From Heligmosomoides polygyrus polygyrus (lineage: Eukaryota; Nematoda; Chromadorea; Rhabditida; Heligmosomidae): DNA of 64,000 nucleotides. The translations under genes and the position numbers were made by a program. The DNA is taken from the NCBI GenBank assembly GCA_947396885.1, contig OX377205.1:25903407-25967406 (forward strand). Reading direction: 5' to 3'. Below are positions 45,647-56,699 of the stretch, one piece after another. The notes under the pieces were generated by a model. The model did no database searches. It saw only the letters and a program-made list of their open reading frames with translations, and was not told where the DNA came from. Every line of letters starts with the position of its first letter. Position 1 is the first letter of the stretch.

Positions 45647-47205
45647 CTACAAGCACGACAAAGTCCGACCTTCATGGGGACCTTTCCACAGCGATTTTAC
45701 AGATTGATCGTGGTTGATCTTTTCTAGGAAGCACAAAAATCTTTTATCCTCTTGAGACGAGCCCTTAACCATTTCCTGCTTCTCTATCAACTGTGCCATC
45801 ACATCTCGTTGTTCAGCGCATTTTCGAGGCCGCTTTATCTTGTCCACTATGAATTGTAGGGAAAATGATATACAAATCCGTTCCTTGATCTGCGTTCAAA
45901 TAAGGATACATATTTAGAGTCAGCCTTCGTAGACGCATCCCGTGACTGACACCTCATCTCAATATGCCGCTTCGATCCGGTATCCATCCCTTGTTAACAA
46001 CTCAAACGATCTTGAAGGATCCCGGTACCTGTTTCGGTTGCTTTAACCTGGCGCGTTCACGTGCTGCTATGGCACGGACGTCTGAGTTCATCTGTACAGA
46101 CGGCGGCTGATTGATCTTAAATAAATCGCCGTAAAGTTCTATCCTCAAATCAGAGTCTCTTTTATATTGTTACCTGTGTAGCGAGAGCCTGTTGGGTCCA
46201 GTGCTTCGCCTCCATCGTCTCCGGGCGTTCTATAACCGAGGACACTTCTTTTTTCTCCTGAAATGGTCGGGCTGCAGTTCGAAGCTGGTGTTCAATGTCA
46301 CAGCATGATAGTTTGCAGAGTACCTAAATGGAACTCACTTGAAGCGCTTTGATTAGCAGGTCTCTAGCAACGTCCTTGTCCGTCACTGGCACGCCGTCAA
46401 TGTCAATAATGTGGTCGCCCACCTTGAATGAAAATCAAAATTGAATAGTACAGGAAAAAACTTTCTAGAATAGTACAAGAAACGAACCGCTAGCTGAGTA
46501 GAGGACAAGGAACCCGGATCGCTGCGTGAAACAAGCACACGATTTTGGTAGTGCTTGATGCCAAGGCCCAGTTTTGGACCATGGGGTACCCATACCAATT
46601 TCATCATCTAATGAGAAGATGTTATTATTTTAGATAGCGTTTAAAAAAGCAAATCCTAAGCATCCTCATGCAATGCCTTCCACTAACAAAGTACATGTAT
46701 CCATCGCGGCGTTGAATAAGCTTCGCACGAGATTCTGGAATACGCATCCGCGACTCGAGTTCTTCTGCCTTCTTCTGGTCTCTGGAATTGGCCAGCGAGA
46801 TTCTACTGAACCGAGGATCTATGTACTCCCGAAAAGAAGGTGGAATAATGGATGCACTTAAGACGAGCTCTAGTTCAGAAATGTTTGAATCCGTATGGAG
46901 TTGGGATTTGTCGATGAAGAGTGCTGAACAACTCGCCTTATGATGGTAAGGCGCGCGAGTGGTGGAGCAAAGCGCAGCGCCTTGAAGAAGTTGTTCTGAT
47001 CGGAAATCGGCTGGCCGTTCACTTTGATAATTTGATCACCTATCTGTAAAGCAGCATATCCAGTTTGTCGCCTTCTAAATGAGCAGGAGCCTACCTTCAG
47101 TTTACCATCCGCAATTGTACCGCCTTGTATTTTAGTAATGACAAGCTTATCGTTAGGTGTTGCTCCTAATGGCTCTCCTTCTTCCATGGGGATTTCGATA
47201 TCCAT
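45647..47205 (-). CDS. two-PDZ-domain protein, 8 exons
   Basis: Exons (minus): 47205-47095, 47043-46933, 46867-46688, 46607-46488, 46422-46339, 46257-46174, 46115-46029 and 45889-45647, all in phase 0, giving 1,020 nt (339 residues). The first PDZ domain spans exons 1-2 ([20 protein letters not shown], then [13 protein letters not shown] and [14 protein letters not shown]). Exon 3 is a charged linker. The second PDZ spans exons 4-5 ([19 protein letters not shown], then [20 protein letters not shown]). The C-terminal exons are basic and helical ([13 protein letters not shown]). PDZ domains bind C-terminal peptides of partner proteins, so a scaffold role is likely; the ligand is unknown. The first-domain carboxylate-binding loop reads PLGA rather than GLGF. 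The ATG at 47205 lies just after an acceptor-like TCTAG (47221), a possible spliced-leader site. The last exon is the least certain. Confidence 0.8.
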
Positions 47206-47226
47206 CTGTCCATTTTCGCTCTAGAG

Positions 47227-48364
47227 TCATAAAGAATTTGACGCTTCTGTAGAACGATGGACCACTTTTTGGCAGTGAAAAATATGATGTGGGAACATAT
47301 TCAGATGTTGGGAGCTGTTTGAACCTGTGCCACATCAGATGTCAGTATTTAAAGTACAGCTTCATCTCTCGCAACACATTTAATCAGAGGATAGTCTCAA
47401 CAATTCGCGTTATACAGATGCTGCTCTGCTGGATACAGCACCCTGGCCAGTATCCATGTCATAAACAAGATTCTGCGCCCCAACATTGAACAAGAGGCCA
47501 GACTCAGGAATGACTTTCCCTGGGTTATATGGGCAGAGGGTAGAATATGAAGCGTTACCTGGAATTTACAAGAGCGTAGAGGGCGCAAAACGGCTCGGAG
47601 GGGTCACTTTGTATTAAGTGGTAATCCGCTTTGGTAAGATGACACATGAATGTCCAATTACATCAGAAGTGGCCTAGCTCAGTTCACCACTGTGGTAGAA
47701 CACAAAAGTGCTGTATGAATGCTTTGATATCGTGCAGCACGAAACGTCGTACAGGGCTGCCTTATAAGGTTACCCTTTCCGAGCCGCTTTGCGCCCGTTG
47801 ACGTGAGTGGAGGGTGGAGCAGAATTATATTAATTAACGAGTTATATCATTTCAAAAATACCAAACTTGCCCTTTGCACACTAACTATTGTTGGCAAGCT
47901 TATCCATTACCACTAACCCATTAGCTTTCCAGTCGTGAATCCGCCCTCAGAATGAAGTGGAATAGTTTGAACAGCGATTATTTATGCCGGCAAGATCATT
48001 GACCCAGGAATTACCTCTCGTGTTGCCACATTTCTACATACAACGTTAAATCAAATTCACAAACACTCTACACTAGTGAATAATGTTATAGCTGCCTTGA
48101 GTAGGTGAGATTCTGAGTTACGTTCAATCGTTACCGTCGTTGTGAAGATGATAAAGGGATCTATCCTGGTGGAGGAGCAGTCCACTCTGATTCTTTGGCA
48201 ATTATGTCAAAACTAAAAAAAAAAACAATGCAATCAAACAATCTATTTTAATAAGGCAACATCATGATCAGGGCTGCCAGAGGATGATCATGTGCGGCTC
48301 CTGGTCCGGAGAGGCGACACCGTTTACATTTCTTTTGCTTTTCTGGCGATGCCTCCTTTCTACT
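47227..48364. other. upstream region of the PDZ gene
   Basis: No convincing exon. Near 47765 is the short repeat CCGAGCCGCTTTGCG also seen near 3930 and 6990. The promoter of the PDZ gene is probably here but cannot be pinpointed. Confidence 0.35.
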
Positions 48365-50760
48365 AACAAGGAAGGTCACTGAACTCGGTCTGTAGATTCC
48401 GAACGAGACCTATATAGTCTTGTAGGGACTCGTACGAGGATCAACTACGCTGCTAAATGCCCCTGGGTGGCTCAAATATGGCAAAAAATTTAATCACTTC
48501 AGGGCGGGCTGATAAGGCAAAAGTGACATCTGGAATGGCCCCTGCCGTGCTTATAACTTGACCTGCAAATGGCTTGGAGCTCAAATTAAAGTTATGTTAT
48601 AGTAATATGATAATTTCCTACTTTTCCTGGACGAAGCTGCACTGTACATTCAAGTGGTTCGTTCAGTGCGATTTGTTCTGTGGAGTGCTCCTATTTTTGC
48701 AAATAAAGAGTACATTTTGGCGGCAATAGGGCACAGTATTCACTTTCTAATCCCGTGACTCGCAGCGGGCTCGAGAGGAATGTGGATAATCGACCAGGTG
48801 TGAGGAGGTGCCTGATTGGATACTTGTGCGGACGTATGAACGGAAAAAATTATACTTAAAATCTTGCTTAAACTCTGGAGGCGTTTCTCACTGTCACCTC
48901 ATTTGCTCATACGATCGACAAGTAATGTTCTGACCCCTCATCATGGGCTCATCATTTTCGGATTTCTATATAGACTTCTTTTTATTCAACTCGCAACTCT
49001 CACTAATTCTACTTACTTTTACCAAGCACGGCATATTTTATCCACCAATGACAATACACCAAACAAACAACGGATGATCGGTGTGATGAACTTGTTGACA
49101 CTTCAATGGTTTATTGCTTCACTGTCGTTGTTTTTTAAGAAGCGATTACCTACAACTTCTCTTCTTCCTCACAATCAACGTCGGCATAAATTGCATCCTG
49201 CAGAATCCTCTTGAACCTGAACGTGAATCCTTGTTTGCAATGGCTATTTCCCCGCGCTTGGGAGTCGAGAAGTCTGGAGGAAAATATCCGGCGAGTCGAG
49301 CAACGACTCGCGATGGAGAAAACATTTTTTAATAGAAGAATGTCTGGTTGGGTGCTCTATATCGATATCAGCGGATGTTTCCCACGATCGCATATTGATT
49401 GGCAGATCATGTAGTGACAGATCTCCTCAAGTAACTGCTCATGTGTCTGCTTCGAGTTAGCTGGTTTGAATTTCCATTGATACCGTTACTGTCATCCGTT
49501 CTTTGTTTGGTGTGATCATTTCATTATTACCATTGGTGGATAAAATATGCTGTGCTTGGTAACAGTAAGTAGAATTAGTGAGAGTTGCGAGTTGAAGGGA
49601 AAGAAGTCTATATAGGAATCCGAAAAATGATGAGCCTATGATGAAGGGTCAGAACAACACTTGTCGATCGTATGAGCAAATGAGGTGGCAGTGAGGAACA
49701 GCTCCACAGTTCAAGCAAGATTTTAAGTATCATTTTTTCCGTGCATAAGTCCGCACCACTATCCAATCGGGCACCACCTCGTCTTACTTAGACCTATCCA
49801 AATTCTGCTGATGCACTCCATAGAGTCAGGGGTTGATGTGCAGGTTTGCTCATTAACCCGCGATACTGTAGCGTGTGGCTGCTGCCGTTGCGTCGCGGAT
49901 CGTGTCGGCCTCCACGTTGGCGTTCGATCGATGCCTTATATGCTGGCGTTGGCACTCACGGCAAGAGGATTATAGAGCGGATAGTAGCGTGCTGCATGCA
50001 AGAGAGGCCGGGCTTCGGTTCTCCTTCGGGGCGGAATTTTTGCACCACATCCTGGAGTCCCTTCCCTAGCCGAGCTGCCGAATCCCACTGGGCGACGAAA
50101 GCAGTCTCGACACGAGCAGCTTGGATCGCGCGCACCCTGGTGTCCCTTCCCTAGCCTGATTTTGCGCTCGAAGAGCGCGGAACCCAGATGTTGATTCCCA
50201 CTGGGCGGCAAAGACGTGTTCCAACGACAAGCGCCTGCTCACGCTCGGATGGCGTGAGCAGGTGCTGGCACTTTGCCACGTCAGCGCGTGGTTAGGTCTA
50301 ACGGCTATTCCTTCTCACTCCCGGTCTATTGTTACGATTCCTCTCGTGCCCGCTGCGAGTCGCGGGGTTAGAAAGAGAATACAGTACCCAACCGCACCCA
50401 AAATGTAGTCTTTATTTGCAAAAATGGGAGCCACAGAGCAAATCGCACTGAATGAATCACTTGAACGTACAGTGCAGCTTCGTCTAGGAAACGTTAGGAA
50501 ATTATCATATTACTGAAATCTAACTTTAATTTGAGCTCCGAACCATTTGTGGGTCAAGTTCTGAGCACGACAGGGCCATTCCAGGTGACACTTTTGCCTT
50601 ATCAGCAGCCCTGAAGTGATTCAATATTTGCTGTTTTTGGACCACCCAGGGCACTTAGCAAAAACGGAACATAGTTCTGTGATCCTTGTCCAATGCCCTA
50701 CAAGACTACATGGGTCTCGTTTCGAATCTACGGACCGAGTTCAGTGACCTCCTTCGTAAG
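48365..50760. mobile_element. giant palindromic foldback element
   Basis: The left arm (48365 to about 49077) and the right arm (about 49493 to 50760) are inverted copies over some 700 bp, ordered block by block: GGTCACTGAACTCGGTC, GCACTGTACATTCAAGTG.TTC, GGCTCGAGAGGAAT, TTAAAATCTTGC and TCGACAAGT.TTCTGACCC, each with its complement. The loop is about 400 bp. The right arm carries a 540-bp insertion at about 49784-50322. No transposase is seen. The outer arms resemble those at 20.6 and 23.7 kb. Confidence 0.88.
49784..50322. mobile_element. insertion inside the right arm of the palindrome
   Basis: This block has no counterpart in the left arm. It contains a GC-rich repeat (CTGGAGTCCCTTCCCTAGCC, CGAAAGCAGTCTC) that recurs inverted at 51.12-51.26 kb and at 53.46-53.66 kb. 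Confidence 0.6.
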
Positions 50761-50769
50761 ACTGATCCT

Positions 50770-51600
50770 GGTGCAAGTCTATTTGGTGGTCACCAGGCAC
50801 TCTCCTGAAATGCAATAAGCCCTCTTATGTCTTTGCATCAGAAGTCTCAATGGTGTCAAGTCAAGCCAGAGCTCGTCTCTTGGGCAGAAGAATTTCTGCC
50901 AAATGTTTGATTGTGGAGGTGGGCACGGCGGTTCGGATCTATTTGAAGTTTTGTTTCATTCTGCCGTTTATATTCACAATTTCCCCCCCCCCTTTAGGAG
51001 TGCTGTTATAGGGCCGCGTTAGTTGGACGCTGCTGGCAATTTGCCAGCAGCGCGGCGGCTCCACATGCGTTCGCGATGGAGCGCGAAATCGTCCATTGCT
51101 GTTGGGTCCTTTCGTCGCTCCAGGCTAGGGAAGAGACTCCAGGGTGGGTGCCTTCCAAGCTGCTCGAGTGGAAATTGCTTTCGTCGCTGAGGGGGAGCCC
51201 GTAGCTGGGTTTTGCGCTCTTCGAGCGCAGGACCATGCTAGTAGGGACTCCAGTGGCCGTATTCATGACTTCCCGCGGGAAGCGACCGGGCAGGGAGGCA
51301 AAAGTTCGTATTCACGAACATGCCCGGAAGCAACGGGAGCCTCCCGCGCCGATGGCGGGAGGATCCCGGCCTACCCGCACTCAACCGGTCGGGAACGTCG
51401 GGAAGCCGTCAATGAGGTGGTGTGTTGAATCGCAAGCAATAGGATTTCGATGGCGATTTTGCTATCGAAAGTCGTCTTCACGGAGGGTTATCTTCGCCAT
51501 ATGTCTCCTAACGTCTTCCTGGGCTATCTTCTGGGGAGGGGAGGGGGGGGGGAGGGAGGTCCGGATTCTGTCGCTTACTTAATTGGAAAGAAATCACATA
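50770..51600. repeat. GC-rich interspersed repeat region
   Basis: 51120-51255 holds a repeat (GGTGGGTGCCTTCCAAGCTG, TCGAGCGCAGGACCA) shared with 50.04-50.21 kb and 53.46-53.66 kb. From 51250 to 51410 there is a strong GC-rich inverted-repeat tendency around CCCGCGGGAAGC and GCGGGAGGATCCCGG. No exon is seen. Confidence 0.45.
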
Positions 51601-51974
51601 ATTGATCTGAAACATTGACAATGAGCGGCTCTTTCGTCGGATGCTCACGCACTCTATTTCTACGGGATATTGCGAAACCACTTCTTATCCTTTTCCGTTG
51701 TCAGTCGGTGGACATTTTACGAGCACGTTCTGCGTGGAAAAGAAGACATCGTCAGCGAAATAGGATTGAACTTCGTAGTGAACAACAACAAAATAAAAAT
51801 ATAACTGAAGGCATGTGTAAAATTAGGAATTATTTCTTCAATAGTAAAGTAGTCCAAATTATGAAAAAGTGAGTAAAGTAAAAGTAAAAGTATGCAAACT
51901 GTTATCACAACTTTCAGCCTCAATCCTTCAGCCATTTTTTCTTTTAGTCTGTCTTCGTCTCATATTTAGAGAAT

Positions 51975-52310
51975 ATGGAGGAACACTTTAACCTAATGGT
52001 CACACCTCCAACGCCGTGCGCTGCGTCCTGGGTGCGTCGTGCACGCAGAGATATCGTAGAAATCGAAGAAAAGGGTGAAAGGACAGAAAGCCACGAAGGT
52101 GACTACACCAACAACGGGCATTCCCAAACGGCGATCTATGAAAAGATGTGGACACCAAAGAAAATGTCATCTCGCATATTATATGCAACTGTTTCGACCT
52201 TTAAAGACGTTCGAAAGCCAGACACGCTGACGTATGGGCCAAATCATCGAGGATGTCCTCCAGGATGGCAAAGCTTGTACGATGCGTTTATGAGACCTTT
52301 TAAACAATGA
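51975..52310 (+). CDS. uncharacterised 111-codon ORF
   Basis: This ORF starts with ATG 9 bp after an acceptor-like CATATTTAG and ends with TGA after an intact stretch. It is rich in charged residues and has no recognised motif, signal peptide or membrane segment. It may be a fragment of a transposable element or a chance ORF. Confidence 0.25.
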   Translation: MEEHFNLMVTPPTPCAASWVRRARRDIVEIEEKGERTESHEGDYTNNGHSQTAIYEKMWTPKKMSSRILYATVSTFKDVRKPDTLTYGPNHRGCPPGWQSLYDAFMRPFKQ

Positions 52311-52754
52311 ACTGCATATCGTCTTGTCCCGCATGTCATGTCACACTGCTTCGATGATATTACTGATCGTGAGAGCTGGAGGGTGTAGGGTATCCTAAGA
52401 ATAATCTTAACATGCTGTATAGTGCTGACTTTCTACTACTCTTCGAGGTTCCACGGCTGCAGCGTGTTCCATTTAATTACTTGCGGCAAAGGTACATTTC
52501 AGTCATAGGGGAGAGGATAAAGGGAGAAGGCGATTCCTGCTGATAATGGTGGTGCGTTTGTAATGCTAGGGCTTGGGTGTTCTTTATTAAAAATTTAAAT
52601 GGTGCAGCTATAAATTACATCCAATTAACTTCCCATGGCGCGTATTGCAAAACATGCAGATCCAAAGAGCTTTTTCTAAGATTATTCTTAGAATACCCTA
52701 GGGTAGAGACAAATGTAGGTGAATAGGAATTGAATGAATCTTGTACCTGTAAGA

Positions 52755-53010
52755 GTGGAATATCAGCATTTCAATTGCTTCTATAAGGTCATTTAGGTTG
52801 CTTTACGCATCCATCCTCGTGTTTGGCCCCTTTAACTTCAAAAAAGGAGAAGTTTTAAATTGCAATTTGTGCAAATCTATAAACTGATCTAAATCTAAAA
52901 TGATCTATAAACGAGTAGCTTCTTAAGCTCTCCTTGTCCTCTCCAGGCACTGAAGAAGGTTCTGCCGGAACATCAGTCGAGTGGAGTGGCAAGAGATTGC
53001 ATTACAAAAT
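52755..53010 (+). repeat. Penelope-like tail with hammerhead-like motif, degraded
   Basis: 52757-52830 resembles the sequence downstream of the Penelope fragment at 18.2 kb (GGTCATTTAGGTTGCTTTAC against GGTCAGTTAGGTTGTCTTAC, then TTTAACTT). At about 52963 is CTGAAGAAGG, then TTCTGCCGGAACATC, resembling the motif in the outer arms at 34.5 and 43.5 kb. Confidence 0.45.
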
Positions 53011-53329
53011 AATCTTGGTTTCTCTATTGGGGATCGTGCCACTTTTGTCCCCGACAAGTTCTTCAAAATACTTTTAAAATGGTAAGAGATGGCACATAAC
53101 TTAACAGCTCATGAATTTCTGATATTCTGTTGAGATTCGAACAATTTCAAGCCAGTTTTAATTTTTGTTGCTTGTTCGTTATTCGTTTTTCCGTTATCCG
53201 GCGATTTCTAGGCAAAATTGTCCGTTAGCCGGGTCTTAAAATTTCGTTATTCGCTCATCACTGGTTGAAACCCAGGCAATTTGAGAATTTGGTTTTTGAA
53301 ATCTTGCAGTTCCCGCCTCCGCTGCGAAT

Positions 53330-53665
53330 CTAACTCGCGCGTCGCGGTCGCTCCCGCTTCCCGGCGGTTTATGAATACCTTCTGGGTTGCAGGAAGCCGG
53401 GAGCGGGATGCGGAGGGAGCGGGAAGGCATCGCCTGTATTCCCGCTCCCGCCACGTCATGAATATGGCTACAGGTGGGTGCTATCCAAGCTGTTCGTGTG
53501 GAAACTGCTTTCATCGCTCCGAGGGAAGAGCGCAGCTGGGTTCTGCGCTCTTCTAGCGCAGGACCAGGCTAGGGAGGGACTCCAGAGTGGGTGCCATCCA
53601 AGCTGCTCGTGTGGAAACTGCCTTTTTTCGCTCAGGGGAGTCCACAGCTGGGTTCTGAAAACCGC
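53330..53665 (+). repeat. GC-rich interspersed repeat, two partial copies
   Basis: GGTGGGTGC.ATCCAAGCTG, CGTGTGGAAACTGC and GCAGGACCAGGCTAGGGAGG occur twice in tandem. The same family is at 50.04-50.21 and 51.12-51.26 kb. Confidence 0.65.
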
Positions 53666-53753
53666 ATACAGCTGGAAAAATGGGCAGAAAATGCCTGGAA
53701 AATGAGTAGACGTTAAAACTCCTGAGATCTCATCCAGCTAGTTGAAATGCTAA

Positions 53754-53830
53754 AACGCCAAAGTGCATAGGAGCCGAACCGCCGACCTCCATCGTCAGAG
53801 CGAGGCAATCTACCCACTGCACCATGAGCT
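53754..53830 (-). repeat. tRNA-like sequence 3
   Basis: On the minus strand GCTCATGGTGCAGTGGGTAG gives an A-box-like start and GGTTCGGCTCC a B-box. The 5' and 3' ends do not form a full acceptor stem, so it is most likely a SINE head. Confidence 0.45.
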
Positions 53831-54104
53831 GCTTAGCGAAGTTGCCATCGCGGGCGTATAAGAGGCACAAATCGTGCGACTTCTGCGCTTCGTCGCTAAA
53901 GTGGATTGCGAGCGGCTGCGTCGCGTGCGTCGCTGGGCATGTTGCCAACAGCCGCCCTTCACCTAAATATTTCGGCCCTGTTATAAGCATCAATTTGATC
54001 AGTTATCAGGACCACTGGACAAAATCTTGTACTTTGTGCTGCATGACTTTTCGTTCCTACCTTGATTTTGCGCAATGCGCAGAAGGGGGGGGGGCAGCCC
54101 ATCA

Positions 54105-54275
54105 GGGGCCGGATTCATCAAAGTTACTGCAGTAACTTCAACGGAGAATTGTAAGCAAATAGCTCAGACAACGCGGCTTATCAAGCGATATGGTGAGCGA
54201 TAAGCCACGTTATCTGAGCTTTCGTTAACAGTTCTCCGTTAAAGTTACTGCAGTAACTTTGATGAATCCGGCCCC
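54105..54275. mobile_element. palindromic MITE (GGCCGGATTCATCAA family), copy 3
   Basis: Ends GGGGCCGGATTCATCAAAGT and the complement enclose an almost perfect 171-bp palindrome. The inner stem (TACTGCAGTAACTTCAACGG) differs from that of copy 2 but resembles copy 1. Confidence 0.85.
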
Positions 54276-54884
54276 AGTACTCAGACACAAGTACGAAGCG
54301 ATGCCGCATTTGACACGTGTAGGACGAGTTTTCCTCCATTTAGTTCGAAACAATTCGTTTGAGCTAAGCCCTTTGTGTTGCAACCTACTTTGCACTTACG
54401 TACGCGTCAGGTTGCGTACAATGTAGGAAATTCCACGTCACCATATCCGACTACTACGTTTTGCTAGATGGGCCCATAGGCTACCCCCCCCCCCCCTCTT
54501 CCACGCATTGCGCCCACCAATCTCGTTTAACAGTAATTTCCCGCAGAGGTACTAAATTCTCTGAACACTACTGTCATTCGGGCGAGAAGTGTGCCAATAG
54601 CTCTAATTTATTCAATAATTGAAGCAAGCTCGTCAAACGGGATCAAGACGCCAGGGAAGGATCCTTGATGCCTTGTTGTTACCGAACATAAGAGTTTAAA
54701 CCTACACTTGCGGCCATGGTATTAGTGCAACGAAAGATAGCCGGCTGCTATGAAATAGTTACTGCTAAAAGTGAGATCACCTAAGCCAAAATGAGGCTCG
54801 AAAGCCGAATCTCTGGAGAAAACGTAAACAACAACATGTTAAAGCCGCGGTTTGGTTGCAATTTTCCATTTAAAGTGGGAGGTG

Positions 54885-55408
54885 CAATCCTAGTTGGTGG
54901 TGGCCGCTCTTAAACGATTTCATTGGAAATGTCTTCAGTATTGAAATATGTTCAATTCACTCATTCCATAGGAAATGACTACATTAAAGAATCCAAAATA
55001 AGTACACAAAGAACATGAGAATATATATATATTTTTATAGGCTAGGTCGGGACGTTCGCAAAAGATTAGGACGTGAAGTACATTGCATTGCCTGTGTACA
55101 GAAATTTTAATGGATTGGTAGTGTCTTCACCTATTTTATTTTTTATTACAATGATGCTCTTTGTTTTATCTTCTAGAATATGATCCGTTCTCGGTACAAA
55201 TGTAGTAATATGGTCCACTCTTACTAGACTGGCACCGAGAACGGCACTTTAAGGTTCCCCTCCCGACTAGGAACTCGGAAACTGAGCCTACCTCGGCAGC
55301 TAGGTTGGTATAGTTTACCTATTTCTATATGTTGTTGGCTATTTATTCGGTTCCGTTATGTCGTGAGATTGTTTACTAGCGGCCACCGCCAACTAGGATT
55401 GCGCCAAG
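54885..55408. mobile_element. TIR element, second copy of the family at 8.0-8.5 kb
   Basis: The left end GTGCAATCCTAGTTGGTGGT and the complement of the right end (GGCGCAATCCTAGTTGGCGG) pair over about 30 bp. Inner blocks such as TCTCGGTACAAATGTAGTA recall the first copy. No transposase. Confidence 0.75.
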
Positions 55409-56110
55409 TGGGATACTGCTGGAACAAAGGAAGCGCGGCCACCTCCTGCTTAACACATCGGTGAATTCGCGGTTTTATGAGCGTCCGGATTCAGAAGACA
55501 TGTTACCGAAGTCGAGCAAAAGGCGACCGGATCTGGGAGACGTGGGAACGATGGGGAAAGAACGAGGCACCAAGATTCGGAAGAAGCGTCAACAATGTCG
55601 CGTATTAGCGTCTGGATCCGGGAAACTATTTCAGACTAGGCTGAGGGACAGAAGTACTGAGTAGCAAAAACTAGTGACCTTACTGGACGATCGAGCCCGA
55701 TCCACTGGCTCGCTTATGGTCGTCGCGATGATTCTCGCGTCCAATGGGAGTTCCCCTTGTCCATGGATCCCCGAGGGCGCCATGGGCTTGTACCACATCT
55801 TGGGGTGGAAACGTGATCTCCTGCCGCCGACGTCCTGGATCCTTTGGATTCTTCAAGAAGGAGTTCGGACGGTGCTCATACCTTCTCTACCGAGCTCTTG
55901 CGACTTTGATCTGTCGTAGCCGCCACCGATGTCGTGCAACGGGCGTTGTGTCGTGGACAAAGATCACGACCCCACGTAAATCATGTTCGGGGGGTTCGCG
56001 AGTAAGCGATTGGAACGTGACGGGCCCAAAACTCAGTCCTCCATAATACCTCGACTTGAACGGTACGCTTTCGAATAAATATTCATCCGCTGAATCAAGG
56101 GGAACCTCGA
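55409..56110. other. unassigned region before the BEL/Pao element
   Basis: 55420-55500 carries one copy of the short motif (CTCCTGCTTAACACA..GGTGAATTCGCG, GAGCGTCCGGATTCAGAAGA) that recurs in the Helitron near 21.3, 21.85 and 22.05 kb. Part of the rest may be the 5' LTR of the BEL element, but the boundary is not seen. Confidence 0.35.
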
Positions 56111-56699
56111 AGGGGGTAAAACCCTACAGTTGGCATATACCGCCACGTTTTGGTGCATTGGTTAAATACCAAAAATACTGATAAAGCCTCTTCTCTCAGA
56201 GACCAGGACAAGTTCAACTTGAGCACTAAAGCTCACATAGCTGGTTAATAACAAGCAAATTCCGTCTTTGCGGTAATCCCGTTAGAGGCTTGGAAAAATC
56301 TGGTGTGAAGAACGCGCTGAGAGACCGAAAAAAATGGCACCCACCTTCCACAGGATCCCAGTCAACGTTAGCGCTCAAAGCTTGGAGACGCTAATACCCA
56401 AGTATCTTAGGAAATAAACCCAACAGGCGATGAGAGGGCAAAATGCTAAGAATACTGTACGGCCATAAACCTGATCACAGGATGCACAAAGATAATAAGG
56501 TCTATTGAAAAGAGTTTACAAATTCTGATAAACATGTTGGAGAAATTGTACGAAGATTGGAACTTCGATGGAATGAAAAAGGAAATCGAGAAAGTCGATA
56601 AGGAAAGTAAGGTTAACGCTAGACGCTAAAGCGCTAAAGCGAATGACACAATTTTTGTTCTTGAAACTCGCATAAATGAGTATCGCGACAAGGCCCAAA

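Noticed and set aside
51615..51872. 85-codon ORF that might join the ORF at 51975
   Set aside because: The possible donor at 51868 cannot be joined to any nearby acceptor without an immediate stop.
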